From Chelydra serpentina (Eukaryota; Chordata; Testudines; Chelydridae), in contig JBAIAC010000018.1 of NCBI GenBank assembly GCA_037349315.1, forward strand, positions 9,548,001-9,612,000: 64,000 nucleotides of DNA, given 5' to 3'. This document shows positions 35,167-46,429 of the stretch, one piece after another; the stretch's first letter is position 1; each line of letters starts with the position of its first letter. The position numbers and the translations under genes are program-made. Under the pieces are notes generated by a model. That model did no database searches, had not been told where the DNA came from, and saw only the letters and a list, made by a program, of their open reading frames with translations.

Positions 35167-36900
35167 AAAAGTGGAGGAGCTTGGTTTGCCACACTGATCA
35201 GCTAAGCCAATACTGACAACCTATATGAAAAGGCTGCAAAACACCATGCTTCTGGACTGCATCAACATGCAGAAAGCTTTATAAGCCAGTCACTGTCAAA
35301 GCCAATTTTAGAAGAACCTAATGAGGCTATTAAGAATGCTGGAGACACAACTCAGTTTATGTGAACCAACATGGCTATTGCATCATACTTGCTATTTAAG
35401 CAAGAGATACCACATACTACACACTAGAGGCCTATGTTAAGTGCATTGTCACTTGTTAATCCTGAAGTTGGACACTGGTTCCGAACAAGACTGGCAAATG
35501 CTCACTATCTTTCTGCAAAAAACTCAGCTGACTCTCTTGAAACATGTGGTGCAACAGTGAAAGACTCAGGAGTTGAAAAAGTGAAGAATTCTCTCACTAT
35601 ATTCAAAATATGTGCATACATGGCCGACAAATGCACCAATGCAAATAGGCATCAAGTATTAAGTCATTATGTATGTTATCTTGATGTCTGTGGTAGGCCA
35701 GTAGATGCATTCTAGATGTTCAGTTATAGAAGACACATCAGCTGCATCTGTGACATCTTAGAAGAGTTAAATGCTTGTAAATTGAACCCCAAACAGATGG
35801 CTGCTTGTGCATTTGATGGAACTACAAACTTCTCTGGAAGACATAGTGGAGTACAAGCTTTGCTCAGAGAAAAGTGTAACCCTAATCTCTCCTATACACA
35901 CTGTAGAGGCCATCTACTCCTAGCACTAGTACAAGCTGCAGAATCTTCAAAAGACATTAAAAAGCCACAAGTTTAATGGCTTTTTATACTCTTTTTTTTT
36001 TTTTCAGCAAGAGTCCAAAAGGACTGAACATTTTGGAAACAAATAGAAGATACACTGGGATTGAAGTTCAAATGAGTCCAACCTGGGAAAACCTGCTGGC
36101 TTTCTCATGAGTGATTCTTGGCAGTTGTCTTAAAATTACTGCAACCGTTATTACTGGCTTCAGAAAGTATCCACCAAGATAGGACAGATCTAAGTAGTGA
36201 GGCTGGTGGACTACTTTTGTTACTAAGTTCAGAGAAGACTATGGCAAGTCTCTTTCTTGTAAGTCTACTGTTGAAACCACTTGGGTCATTAAACAATGTA
36301 ATCTAGGCATCTACTACAACAGTAGTAGATCTTTGTCCAGAAATAGAAGCTATCCTTGGATCAATCAGAGATATCCATTGAAAATGTACTGGAAGAAGCA
36401 AAGACTTCAGTCCAGAAGTTGACTAATGAAGGTACTTATATTGACTCCATAAGTGAAGACGACAAGAAGTGTTTGTTAAGCCACCTGAAAAAGTACCAAG
36501 ACTTGATTCTCACAAATCTATAATAGAGATTTCTGGATTCTATTCAACCTCCACGTAGCTTTTACAGATGCCTGTCTTATAAAACACCTACAGTTGAGTG
36601 GAGTGAGGCACTACCAGCAATGGGGCTGCTATGTGATCAGGGCAGAATAGAGAATTTTGAACACAGAGTGGAATATCATATGATGAACGAATGAAGATTT
36701 AACTTCAACTTCTTTATCATCACTAATGGTTCGACCCAATCTTTGTGCTATGTTTTCTGCAATGAAAGTAGGAATTCATCTCTTGCTAATCCCAGTCACA
36801 ACAGCTACAGCTGAACATAATTTTTCCTCATTGAATAGAATTTTGTGTTCTGAAAGAAGTCACCTTCTGCCTGATCATGGGCATATCATGAAGGACTGGA
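35160..36900 (+). pseudogene. hAT transposase remnant (DUF4371-type, ZNF862-like)
   Basis: Plus-strand frames hold a hAT transposase in order. An N-terminal KAAKHHASGLHQH block near 35240 recalls the zinc-finger region. The frame 35434-35712 has KICAYMADKCTNANRHQ with the first catalytic Asp (residue 65). After a TAG the frame 35716-35976 has CAFDGTTNFSGRHSGVQAL with the second catalytic Asp (residue 34) and YTHCRGHLLLAL with the hAT CxxH motif. After several stops and frameshifts, a dimerisation block LLLIPVTTATAEHNFSSLNR is readable near 36781-36840. The order matches DUF4371/hAT transposases such as those annotated as ZNF862-like. I counted several in-frame stops, so no full-length protein can be made. 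The poly-T plus CAG near 35990-36006 could be an old intron end, which is speculative. Confidence 0.85.
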
Positions 36901-37172
36901 AGTAATGGACGCACAAGAAGACACCAAGGAGTGCAAAATTACAACAAGAAACCAAGACTGATGTACATGTAGTGCTTCATAGTAGGCTTGAATAGCCAAC
37001 TTTAATTTTTGTGATGGTTTTAAAACATGAGTTAAATCTAATAAAATGGTTGTGAAACATTTTTCAGTTTTTACTATAGTGCCATACAGCCCACTTTTGC
37101 CCTCATCGGCCCTGACACCCCCCCTGAATATTTCAACACCCCCCCTAATTTCAATTCCTGGGGAAGACACTG

Positions 37173-37575
37173 CTTATGAGGAGAGGCTGAGGGAACTGGG
37201 ATTGTTTAGCCTGCAGAAGAGAAGAATGAGGGGGGATTTGATAGCTGCTTTCAACTACCTGAAAGGGGGTTCCAAAGAGGATGGATCTAGACTGTTCTCA
37301 GTGGTAGAAGATGACAGAACAAGGAGTAATGGTCTCAAGTTGCAGAGGGGAAGGTTTAGGTTGGACATTAGGAAAAACTTTTTCACTAGTAGGGTGGTGA
37401 AGAACTGGAATGGGTTACCTAGGGAGGCGGTGGAATCTCCTTCCTTAGAGGTTTTTAAGGTCAGGCTTGACAAAGCCCTGGCTGGGATGATTTAGTTGGG
37501 GTTGGTCCTGCTTTGAGCAGGGGTTGGACTAGATGACCTCCTGAGGTCCCTTCCAACCCTGAGATTCTACGAGAG
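37173..37575 (+). mobile_element. CR1 LINE, part 2 (3' end), after the hAT insertion
   Basis: Carries the classic turtle/bird CR1 end: 'ctgagggaactgggattgtt', 'gaatgaggggggatttgata', 'ggttggacattaggaaaaac', 'aagaactggaatgggttacc', 'gggttggactagatgacctc', 'cttccaaccctgagattcta'. The 149-aa frame starting in the hAT end and running through here is a hybrid artefact, although its CR1 half is a natural non-functional frame of such tails. Confidence 0.95.
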
Positions 37576-37579
37576 ATTA

Positions 37580-40500
37580 ATATCAATTTAGAAAACAGTC
37601 ATGCTGGAGGAAGTAAGCAGTCCCCTTAGCTAACTATGGTTTCATTCTGCAAGAGTGTGATACTACAAGCACACAGCTTAGAAATGCTTAGACTTACTTT
37701 CAGAGGGGCTCATGGCACATAATTCTCCACTCTGCTACATGAATTTGACAAGGAGGTAACTCCGTTGATTACAACAGTTACAACTTTATAAAAATTGTGT
37801 GAATAAGTAGTGTTACAGTCCCAAAGTTTGGACACATGCAAACTCTCCCAAGTTCTGGTATGTTTTGGATTTTGTCTTGACACATTATTAGAGATAGGAG
37901 CCAAAAACAATGTTTAGTTCCAGGCATGTATCTGGTATATGCAAAAAGAAAGTTTGAAATAGAAATGCTCTGATAGAAAATGGAATATTAATGCTATGTC
38001 ATAATGAGGTAATGCTTACTGCATGAAGCTAAATAAGTTTAAGCAGAATACAAACAGGTTTAATTTTGTCTATATTAGGATTTTGAACCTAATGAAATAA
38101 GTGATTTTAGTTCTGGCAGTGCAAGATTTCTAATGTAGACAAAGCCAGAGAGAGCAAGAGGGAAAGGGGGAGAAGTGCTACCAACTCCTCTTGTAGGGTT
38201 TTTAATTCTGATTGCACAGGGAGAAAGGAAAAACAACCAACAAAATCCCCAGTAGTTTGTTAAAGAAATTATATTTGTGTTTGAATTGATAATCTCGAGA
38301 TGAAAGGCAAAGTCCATTACCAATCCCTAGAGCCAGTCAGAGCTTCTTTTTTCAGAGCTCCTATGGCTCTGGGCTCTACTCTCAAGACACCCTAGAACAA
38401 ACAAACAATAAAATTAACAGGAGGTCTTACAAAGTCCCCACAGACTTGTAGATGAGACTTCTTCGAATGCCAGTAATTATCTGAAAAAGCAACACTGGAG
38501 ATGTACCCCATCATAGGCCTCTCTGTCTCATTCATCTCTTCTTGCTTATCCTGTTCAGTTTTTCTTTTGCTAACTGTTCTCTAACTCTGCTACAGGAACT
38601 AGTCTTCAAATCTGCCAGGAAGTCATAGGTTGTGTTGTAATCAGTGGCACACTCCATATATTCTTGGCTCTTCCCTGTAAATGGCAAGCCTTTTTATCTC
38701 CAGCCTTAGCACATGTGTGGCAAATTGTTTACTGTGACCAAAATTTAAATCCCCAGTCTTAATCTATATTTAGGCAACTAAATAAAAGTGACCCCAATTT
38801 TCAAATGTGCTAGGCTCCTGCAACTAACTCTTCACTGGGATTAGTAGGGGTTCAGTACCTCTGAAAATAAAGCCACTTTTAGCTGGGTGTGTGAATATAG
38901 ATTTAGGAGCCTAACTTTAGGCACCTAAGTTTGCAAATATGGCCATAAGAGACCAATGCTAAATCACACCTTTGTTTTCTATTCATATTTTCAATATTAG
39001 CATAAATCAATTTTCAAAGAAAAACACCTAGAACAAGTTAGGAAAGCAAGAGACTTTCAGTATGGGACCACTATAAAAAAAAGTGTCAGTTTTAGAACTA
39101 TGAGCCTTAATAGTTTCCCTCTCATTTGCATCTGGCTGAAAAGTGACATTCAGGTTCAGAGAACAGAATGACACTTTAAAGTCCCACCATCACCACCACA
39201 TACACATAATTTGATTTAAATTCGTATAGCTAAAATATATGTAGGGGCTAACAGACATAAATGTCATACTGAAGTTCATATTCAAAACCCAGGTGCCACA
39301 GATCTCTCACTTAAATGCGCCCTACTTCTCATGTATATTCCCATCTGTTTCTCACTGAGTTTGTTTATACAGCCACAGAGAACAAATATGCAATGTATTA
39401 TTTATTTTGCAGAGGCAGGAGAATGGAGTGCAAAAAAAGCAAAGATAGCATCCTGAATCAAACACCCATGCCTCCTCAAGACTTCATCAGTACATCTAAT
39501 AATGGAAAAAGCCACACCCACACAACCATCATAAAAAAGGCAATGACTGCTACTAAAGAGATCCTTGGAAAACAATGCCGAATTATAAAGAAAGTAGGAG
39601 CACCCATCGTAAAACCTCGTCTTCTGGCAAACACACAAGTCCTTCATTCATGCAAGACTAGTGTATCAATCTCTCTTCACAATGCATATGGGTCTGCTGG
39701 TTGATAATGTTAAATTGAAGAGATGATGGATTTAAGCCATGGTGAGAGCTGTCAGTTTCTCATGGCAAATTATGGAGAATGTCATGGAGAAGTCACAGTG
39801 ACAATGTCACAGTTCATGGAAATAATGGCAACATTCTGATAAATCGGACATGTATTATAGTACCTGAACCACTTTTGCAGAACCAGAGTGCTATATTTGC
39901 CCCTTACATAGGGGTGTGGCTATCATTTCTTGCCCTGTATTTGCACCAGAATGGGTGTCCAGTGCTGGGAAACTTCTATGTGAGTACACCAATTGGGTCC
40001 CTTATTTTTCTGCAACATTGTCACCGCTCCCCTGCTCTCTAACAGCCTCCTGAATATTATTCCAAGATTACAGGGTGGTGTAGAGACATGAAGCCAGTAG
40101 CAATCAAGACAGAAGCTAGGTTGGGCATAGTGCAAAGAGTAGGAGCGAACAGAGGAGAAGATGAGGACGAAGATGAAGGCAGTAGCCGAGTTATGGAAAG
40201 TTTTGAAGTTGAGGAGAAAGAGCCTGAATTTTAAAGACGGTTCCTAGTACAGATTCAGGAAGGTAGGAGACATGGTGAAAGTGGCACTAAAGGAAGATGA
40301 TCTTGGACGTAGTTTTGAACTACAGGTTACATTCTTAACACTGTGAATAGAGTTGCTTGCCTGCTCATTTCCCCCAGGCACCTGCTTCCTCACCCACACA
40401 TCCATCAGTAAAAATCGCCAGATGTCAAAAATCATGGGCACAATTAAATAATCTAAAAATAATGCAATCCATGACTGACACAACAAATTGATCCAATAGC

Positions 40501-40920
40501 AGAGCCATTCAGTAGTAGTCACACACTAAGTTTCTCTCAAAGAGCTCTACAGACAAATGGCTACTTATGTCCAATGTACATCAAGGAGAAGATTGGCCAG
40601 ATCTGACATAAATCGATCCATGTGACACTTGCACTAGTTACATTGTGGGGCACTGATGACATGGGTTCTGTAAAAGGTTCTTTAGAAGATCTGGAATTGT
40701 CAGTGACTGTAATTCTTCAGTGATGAAGAATGTCTCAATGAACTGAAGGTGATATATGCCACTAACTTTTACTACTGCAAGCTGTTGAGGATAGGCCATC
40801 ATTCAGCAGGGACAGAGTTTCTCATGGTACAACCACTTCATCCTCTGGGAGCAGATATTCTGGCAGCCTGCTCCACCTTTCTTTCATTAACTGCTTGCTC
40901 CCTGTTCAGACAGCAGAGAT
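37580..40920. other. Non-coding DNA
   Basis: Mostly unique. 38780-38940 resembles the dispersed repeat of 26935-27115 ('aggctcctgcaactaactct', 'taggagcctaactttaggca'). A 129-aa frame at 39315-39704 has no domain. No gene is supported. Confidence 0.5.
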
Positions 40921-40966
40921 CCTTGCAAGATTCTAGGAGGTTCACGGAAAATGTCGTGCTCAGAAA

Positions 40967-41010
40967 GTCTGGAAGGTTCCATGAGATTCTACAAAGGTCC
41001 AGAACATTCT
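40967..41010 (+). promoter_or_regulatory. Heat-shock-element-like pentamer array
   Basis: GGAAGGTTCC (40971-40980) and AGAACATTCT (41001-41010) are perfect inverted nGAAnnTTCn pairs. Between them, a TTC unit at 40987 and three one-mismatch units (40982, 40992, 40997) keep the same 5-bp phase and alternating direction. Thus eight consecutive pentamers fit the HSF1 pattern with five perfect. The region is also an imperfect tandem of 'ttctaggaggttca'-like words (40931, 40968, 40987, 41007), so the array may have arisen by duplication. No promoter or gene is visible next to it. Confidence 0.4.
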
Positions 41011-41172
41011 AGGTGGTTAGTGAAAAATGAATCCACATACAAAATACCTGAAACATTTTACTTCAAATATTCTATTTTCCCTTTTGTCATTAACAACAAC
41101 GACAGCACCCCAAGTCCAGTACCACCCAAGCCTAGTACACCCACGCTCAAGGCCTGACTTGGGGAATGTCAC

Positions 41173-41315
41173 CACTGTTCCCTCTAAGCTGTGCGCGTGT
41201 GCATGCACACACAGATCCTAAACCCCGCGCACACAGCAAAACACTGTGTGCACAACAATTTGCACAGGAGAAATTTTTTGCACACATGGCCTGTCAAAAA
41301 TTAGAGGGAACATTG
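41173..41315. mobile_element. hAT-type MITE, 143 bp
   Basis: Termini CACTGTTCCCTCTAAG and, reverse-complemented, CAATGTTCCCTCTAAT. Flanks AATGTCAC (41165-41172) and GATATCAC (41316-41323) match at 6 of 8 positions, consistent with a decayed 8-bp duplication. Interior rich in 'gcacacac' and 'tgtgcac'. Confidence 0.75.
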
Positions 41316-41444
41316 GATATCACCTTCAGCTGCAGTGTAGATATACCCTCTGAGTGAAAGATAAAGGGGAGTGAGAGAATGTAAAGGCCTGCTGATTTGT
41401 ATTCACTAATTTTCTAGATTCCAGGGAATAAAATGATTAGTTGA

Positions 41445-41572
41445 CATAAGTGCTGGAACTCGGGGTGCTGCCACACCCACTGGTTTAAAGTGCTTTCCAT
41501 CATATACAGGATTTATAGTTTCGTTCAATGGGTTTCAGCACCCCCACTATACAAATTATTCCAGCACCCCTG
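41445..41572. mobile_element. hAT-type MITE, 128 bp
   Basis: Ends CATAAGTGCTGGAAC and, reverse-complemented, CAGGGGTGCTGGAAT. Flanks TTAGTTGA (41437-41444) and TTAGGCGA (41573-41580) match at 6 of 8. The interior has 'ggggtgctgccacaccc' and 'gggtttcagcacccccacta'. I recall this family as common in turtles. Confidence 0.65.
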
Positions 41573-41820
41573 TTAGGCGAGATAGAATAAGAGTACTTTC
41601 TGGTTAATTTACTCCTTCCCCCACCCTCCTCAAATTCTTTATTATTCTAAACAACACATTAATGAACTCATGAACACAACAATGGCCATAGGCTGAGTAA
41701 GGGTATAAAGACAATGAACAAAATTCTGTTTTGACATAAATCCCGTGCAACTTCACTGGAGTCAAAGGGGTTTGCACTGAAGTTTAAGAATGGCAGAATT
41801 TGGTCTTGCATGCTGTATAC

Positions 41821-42160
41821 CAGGGGTCTCAAACTCAAATTACCACGAGGGCCGCATGAGGACTAGTGCATTGGCCCGAGGGCCACATCACTGACCCTGC
41901 CCCCTCACTGCCCCCGGCCCTGCCCCCACTCCACCACTTCCATTAGGCCCCGCCCTTTCTCTGCCTCCTCCCCTGTGCACACGGCTTCCCGCTCCTCCCC
42001 CCTCCCTCCCAAAAAACGTGAAGCTCTTCCCATGTGGCCCGCGGAGCTCTTCCCTGCGGCCCGCCGGGCTCCCCACGTCCCCCCTTTTTTTTTTTTAACC
42101 CCCAGGCAGTTCCCGCCACCAGAACAGCTGTCGCGTTCTGGCACGTGTTTGAGACCCCTG
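41821..42160. mobile_element. hAT-type MITE, 340 bp
   Basis: Perfect 14-bp ends CAGGGGTCTCAAAC on both sides (inverted). Flanks CTGTATAC (41813-41820) and CTGTACAC (42161-42168) match at 7 of 8. GC-rich interior with a poly-T run at about 42087-42097. The frames inside (87, 73 and 62 aa) are compositional. Confidence 0.9.
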
Positions 42161-42169
42161 CTGTACACA

Positions 42170-43275
42170 GTTAAAATAAACCATGTTTTACATTAACATA
42201 GGGTACAGTGTGACAAAGAATTCCACTTCATGTAACTCATTATCTCTTCCTATATAAGTAACAGATCCACTAGGACCCACCTGGAGCACCCTCCTGCAGC
42301 AGTCCACAGCATGACAGGCATGTCTGCCTCAGTTTCCCTTTTCAGGTAACCCCAGGATTCTACACCAACTCTCTTGCTTGAATAATACCTCTCCTGGGAG
42401 CCACTTTACTACAAAAAATATGCAAATCAGCCCATAAGAATCCCAAAACAGAGTCCCTATTACCTCCAGGGCACTTAGTTCTTAAAACCCCACTCTTCCC
42501 AGCGGGAAACACCTCCAGCCTCTCTGCTGGGAGTGCATTCCCACCATCCTCCAGTGTTTTCTCCCACCCCTAGTCTCCTTATCCATCCCCTTCCATCCTT
42601 TTGCCAGGACAGCCACCCCAGACTTTCCAGCTGCATTGCAATTCTGCTCTTCACAGCCTCTCTGCTGAGAGATCATCTTTACTAGGGGATATCCCGCTTG
42701 CACCTCATGGCCCTGGCACTGTTCCTCAGGATTCAGCTCTGCACCTCTAGAGATGTCTGTGGATAAGACCCTTATTTGCGCCGAGGCCTTCAGCCCTCTC
42801 CAAAACTGGACTCGCCTGCTGCTGCCTCTGCCACTACCACCTTCAACCCGGACTCTTCATCTCGTTGCTTTTCTTGCCTTCATCCTTCCCCCAGGAAATG
42901 CTTTATACCTCCTTCCAGAACTTCCTCCTGATCTCAGGCAGCTTGTACCTGCCCCTGACTGAATCAGTCTGCTTTGACTCACTAGGATTCCCTTTGCCTA
43001 GGTCTTTCCGTGATCCTTTATCACTTCACCCTCTTAACTGGACACATGGGGGCATCTGTCCTGGGCACTGGATCCAATTCCTTTACTAGCGCCAACCTCC
43101 TTGTCACAGCATCCCTTCAACAAATTAGAGCCTGGTTTGCTCACCGACACTTTGGAAGTGCCTGGGGAAATTTGGGCTATGACTCGCAATTTGAATTTCT
43201 GTCAAACTGCTTTGACATCCTTCACAAACATGGCCATTCATAAAACGATAGAAATGAGAAGAACACGGAGGGCTG
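42170..43275. other. Non-coding DNA
   Basis: Pyrimidine-rich stretches give several short frames, none with a domain. No repeat boundaries could be supported. Confidence 0.45.
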
Positions 43276-43284
43276 GATCAGAGA

Positions 43285-43500
43285 TTTACAGATAATACTA
43301 TCTAGCACTTATAGAACACCTTTCATCAGTATATCTCAAAGCAGGGCAGTATCATTACCCAATTATCCATTTTACTGATGGGAAAACTGAGCCACAAAAA
43401 GGAGAGACTTTCCCAAGGTCAGCCAGCAGCAGAACTGAGAATAGAAGAGAGGCATCTCACACCCCTGTTTAGTGCACCATTTACTAGGCCACACTTATAT
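43285..43500 (-). repeat. MIR-type SINE, reverse orientation
   Basis: 'cattttactgatgggaaaac', 'tgagccacaaaaaggagaga', 'ctttcccaaggtcagccagc' and 'taggccacact' are in reverse MIR order. A shorter, similar fragment lies at about 43683-43782. Confidence 0.75.
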
Positions 43501-43682
43501 GTATCTGCGATTACTTCCAGTGTATAGGCAAATGTCATAATCAGATATGCAAATAGCCAATAATGCTTCTAATTGATCTTCTGTGCATGCAGTTATCTAG
43601 TTTGCACATATAACTATGGTAGCAGCATGCCCAAACTGTGCAAACACTCACAATTCAGCAGTTTTAAATTGCTACCCTAAAA

Positions 43683-43782
43683 TTACTTGCGCAAGGCCAC
43701 AGAATTATTAAATTTCAGTGCCACGATAGGCCGCAGAACTTTCTAGTTTCCAGTCCTGTGCTCAGACCATTAGACCACATTT
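43683..43782 (-). repeat. MIR-type SINE fragment, reverse orientation
   Basis: 'acttgcgcaaggccacagaa', then 'ccagtcctgtgctcagacca' and 'ttagaccaca'. Only the part nearest the tRNA-like head is retained. Confidence 0.6.
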
Positions 43783-43784
43783 TT

Positions 43785-44047
43785 TTCTGAAAAGTCATTG
43801 TCCAATTCATTGTCCCAAAATGAGCAAAAGATGTTCCTAACCACTACAACAGTGTATGCATAGATACTGCTTTTTCTGTAAGATTCATAAGAAGCCATGT
43901 TTAATCATTTCCATTTCTCACAACTGAAAGGATCAATTTATTAGAAGAAAAAGATGGATCAAAAAAATAGGCCTGAAGAAAGGCAGAACAAACAACTTTT
44001 GAGCTAAGTAAATTTCAAGACCTAGTAAAGTTGTGTGTCTTTTTTAA

Positions 44048-44092
<45 letters not shown>

Positions 44093-45000
44093 CCTGTTTG
44101 AAAAATATTCATGACAATTTTTTTTTTAACTTCAGGCTAGAACTTTATGCCCAGACTGTAAAAGTTTAATGAGGAGGCAGTGTTTTCTTTAAAAATAACT
44201 TTTCCAAGACCTCCAGCATTCCTGCTGAGTTTAAAATGCTCTTTAACTCTGCAAGCACTGCTGCCATCAGACAAAAGAAACAAGCAGGTCTGGCATCCTT
44301 CACAACAATTACTGATGTACTGTACAGAGGTTACTTATCCCACAAATATGTGGGATAGGTTTTAGTCTCTTGTTTTTCAGGAATCAGCACTTGGAAGCTA
44401 GGAATGGATGCAAATACATTGCATCATGATTTCAATTTTCATTTTCAAGTCTAGGAACTGGCTACCAGTTGTGACTTTGTTTTGTTTTTCCTTCCTATCT
44501 AGTTAGGTTTTCAAAAGGTCAGCCATCACCATTGTATCTGAGCATTTAAATTGAAACATTTTTCCCATTTTATAAGCGGAGATAGATCGAGACGCATGGG
44601 TCAGATTTTCTGATTGTGTAAATCCATTGAAGTCAATGGAACTACTCCAGGAGAGAATTTTGGCTCTCTGTGCCTCCTATTAGGCTGCTAATAGAAGTCA
44701 GGAGATTTGCATTGTAAAGCAAGCTGCACTTGACAGCTGCATGTGTAATGGACAGCAGTAGATTTGAATGCCAAAAGATAGCTGCTGTCTATCAACATGT
44801 GACAGGGGCACTGGGTCAGCCAGGAAGCCTGCAGCTCAAGGTAGTTTAGAACAGCAGAACTGAGCGGAGGATACTGTTGTAAGTGTGGGTTACATTTTGC
44901 CGAGAAAGAAAGTGCCGCTGTTTCATCAGAAGTGCTGATCTCCTGACTTTATCAAGTCTGTGAGGAACTTGATTATAACAGACTGTTGTTACAGCAGTAA
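43785..45000. other. Non-coding DNA with one microsatellite
   Basis: No gene. 'ccattgaagtcaatggaact' at 44624-44643 is a phrase frequent in reptile dispersed repeats. (AT)n is listed separately. Confidence 0.5.
44050..44090 (+). repeat. (AT)n microsatellite
   Basis: About twenty uninterrupted AT units, self-complementary and likely prone to slippage and cruciform formation. Confidence 0.95.
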
Positions 45001-45006
45001 ATTATC

Positions 45007-45010
<4 letters not shown>

Positions 45011-45063
<53 letters not shown>

Positions 45064-45075
45064 TAAATAAATAAA
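45011..45075 (+). repeat. (CA)n microsatellite followed by (AAAT)n
   Basis: About 25 CA units, then three to four AAAT units. Length polymorphism is expected. Confidence 0.95.
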
Positions 45076-45587
45076 TGAAAAAAGAGCAAAAGCAGTTAAC
45101 CACACCTATAAGAGGAAGCATTTTAAGAATGTACCCATTCAGTGCAACTAGCTTTGGGAGTAGGTCACGTCTGCCTTGTCTTTTGCTTTTATTTTGCCCT
45201 AACTGCGTAGACAGAAAAATAAATCCAAATTCGTTATACAGAACCTGCTGTTTTCTTTGTAAACTTCAAAATTATCCATGTCTGCAGTGGCTTGCCAGTG
45301 TGGAGGAAAAAGGGGGTGTGTTCTCCTTTTTTAAAAATCAACAAATGTCCTAGTGGAAGTAAGTGGGGTGGGGGTAAGCGGGAGAGTTGGCAAGAAAAGC
45401 CAGGCGTGTTTCCAAGCTGGGTGCAAGCCAGAGAAGATTTCAGGCCAACAAGAACCACCTGTTACAACAGAGAAGGACGTGGAAGGAGGTGGGGGGAGAT
45501 TTCAAAGATAAAATGAAAAAGAGGTGACCTTAAGGATCACTTTACCAAACACAATGCAAACACCAAAGAACAATGCAGATAGAAATG

Positions 45588-45684
45588 CCTGAAGAAGAGC
45601 TAGATGTAAGCTCGAAAGCTTGTCTCTCTCACCAACAGAAGTTGGTCCAACAAAAGATATTACCTCACCCAGCTTGCTTCCCTA
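45588..45684 (-). repeat. Dispersed reptile-type repeat fragment
   Basis: 'cctgaagaagagctagatgt', 'aagctcgaaagcttgtctct', 'caacagaagttggtccaaca' and 'aagatattacctcaccca'. It is the opposite orientation of the fragment at 9379-9483, which holds the other end of the family. Confidence 0.6.
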
Positions 45685-45830
45685 ATTTAAGCATGTAAAT
45701 GCTGTATCTTCATTAGGCAAACTGAGGAGATACAAAAGATATAGGCCTACAACCTCAGCTGGTATAAAATCAGCTTAGCTCCATTGAATTCAATGAAGTG
45801 ACACCTGTGTTCACCAGCTAGCCTGTAGCC

Positions 45831-46429
45831 CAGAGGTGGGCAAACTACAGCCTGCGGGCCACATCCGGCCCACGGGACCGTCCTACCCAGCCCTTGAGCT
45901 CCTGGCCCCTTCACTGCTGTCCCCTCTCCCCCGCAGCCTCAGTGCGCCACGCCACCAGCGCTCTGGACAGTATGGCTGGCTCTGGCCAAGTTGCGCGGCT
46001 GCAAGCTCCTGCCGCTCTGAGCGGCATGGTAAGGGGGCAGGGGGTCCCGGGTGGTGCTCAGGGGACAAGAAGCAGGGGGCAGTTGGATGGGGCAGAGGTT
46101 CAGGAGTGGGGGGTTGGATATGCATTGGCGTCCCAGGGGGGCCTGACAGGGGGTGGGGATAGGGGTCAGGGCACAGGGGGGGTTGAATAGGGACTGGGGT
46201 CCCAGGGGGGCAGTTAGTGTTGGGGGTCCCAGGAGGGGTGGTGGTCAGGGGACAAGGAGCAGGGGGGGTTGGATGGGTTGGGGGTTCTGAGAGGGCCAGT
46301 CAGGGGGCAGGGAGGGGGGCGGATAGGGGGCAGAGCCAGGCTGTTTGAGGAGGCACAGCCTTCCCTACCCAGCCCTCCAGTTTCGCAACCCCGATGTGGC
46401 CCTCAGGCCAAAAAGTTTGCCCACCCCAG
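45831..46429. mobile_element. hAT-type MITE, 599 bp, with G-rich interior repeat
   Basis: Ends CAGAGGTGGGCAAACT and, reverse-complemented, CTGGGGTGGGCAAACT. Flanks CTGTAGCC (45823-45830) and CTTTAGCC (46430-46437) match at 7 of 8. The interior (about 46030-46320) is a degenerate G-rich minisatellite built from 'gggggtcccaggggggcag'-like units. Positions 46344-46363 carry a 20-bp word also present at 51751-51770 in another insertion. The frames of 80-108 aa here are compositional. Confidence 0.88.

Larger units (their letters stand above)
33195..37172 (+). mobile_element. hAT transposon, 3,978 bp, degenerate autonomous copy
   Basis: This complete element has both termini inside a CR1, flanked by the perfect duplication CTTATGAG. 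Left end: CAGTGATTTCCC. Right end, reverse-complemented: CAGTGTCTTCCC, so 10 of the first 12 bases match. C-rich subterminal blocks are repeated in the same direction at both ends (33208 and 37117). It encodes a broken transposase on the plus strand (35160-36900) and itself carries a hAT MITE (34175-34296) and a reverse-oriented CR1 (34496-35166). Without those two insertions, it would be about 3.2 kb, a normal length for an autonomous hAT. Many stops and frameshifts make it inactive. Confidence 0.92.

Noticed and set aside
37046..37495. 149-aa plus-strand frame as a gene
   Set aside because: It starts in the hAT end and continues into a CR1 3' tail; CR1 tails commonly stay open in this frame without being genes.
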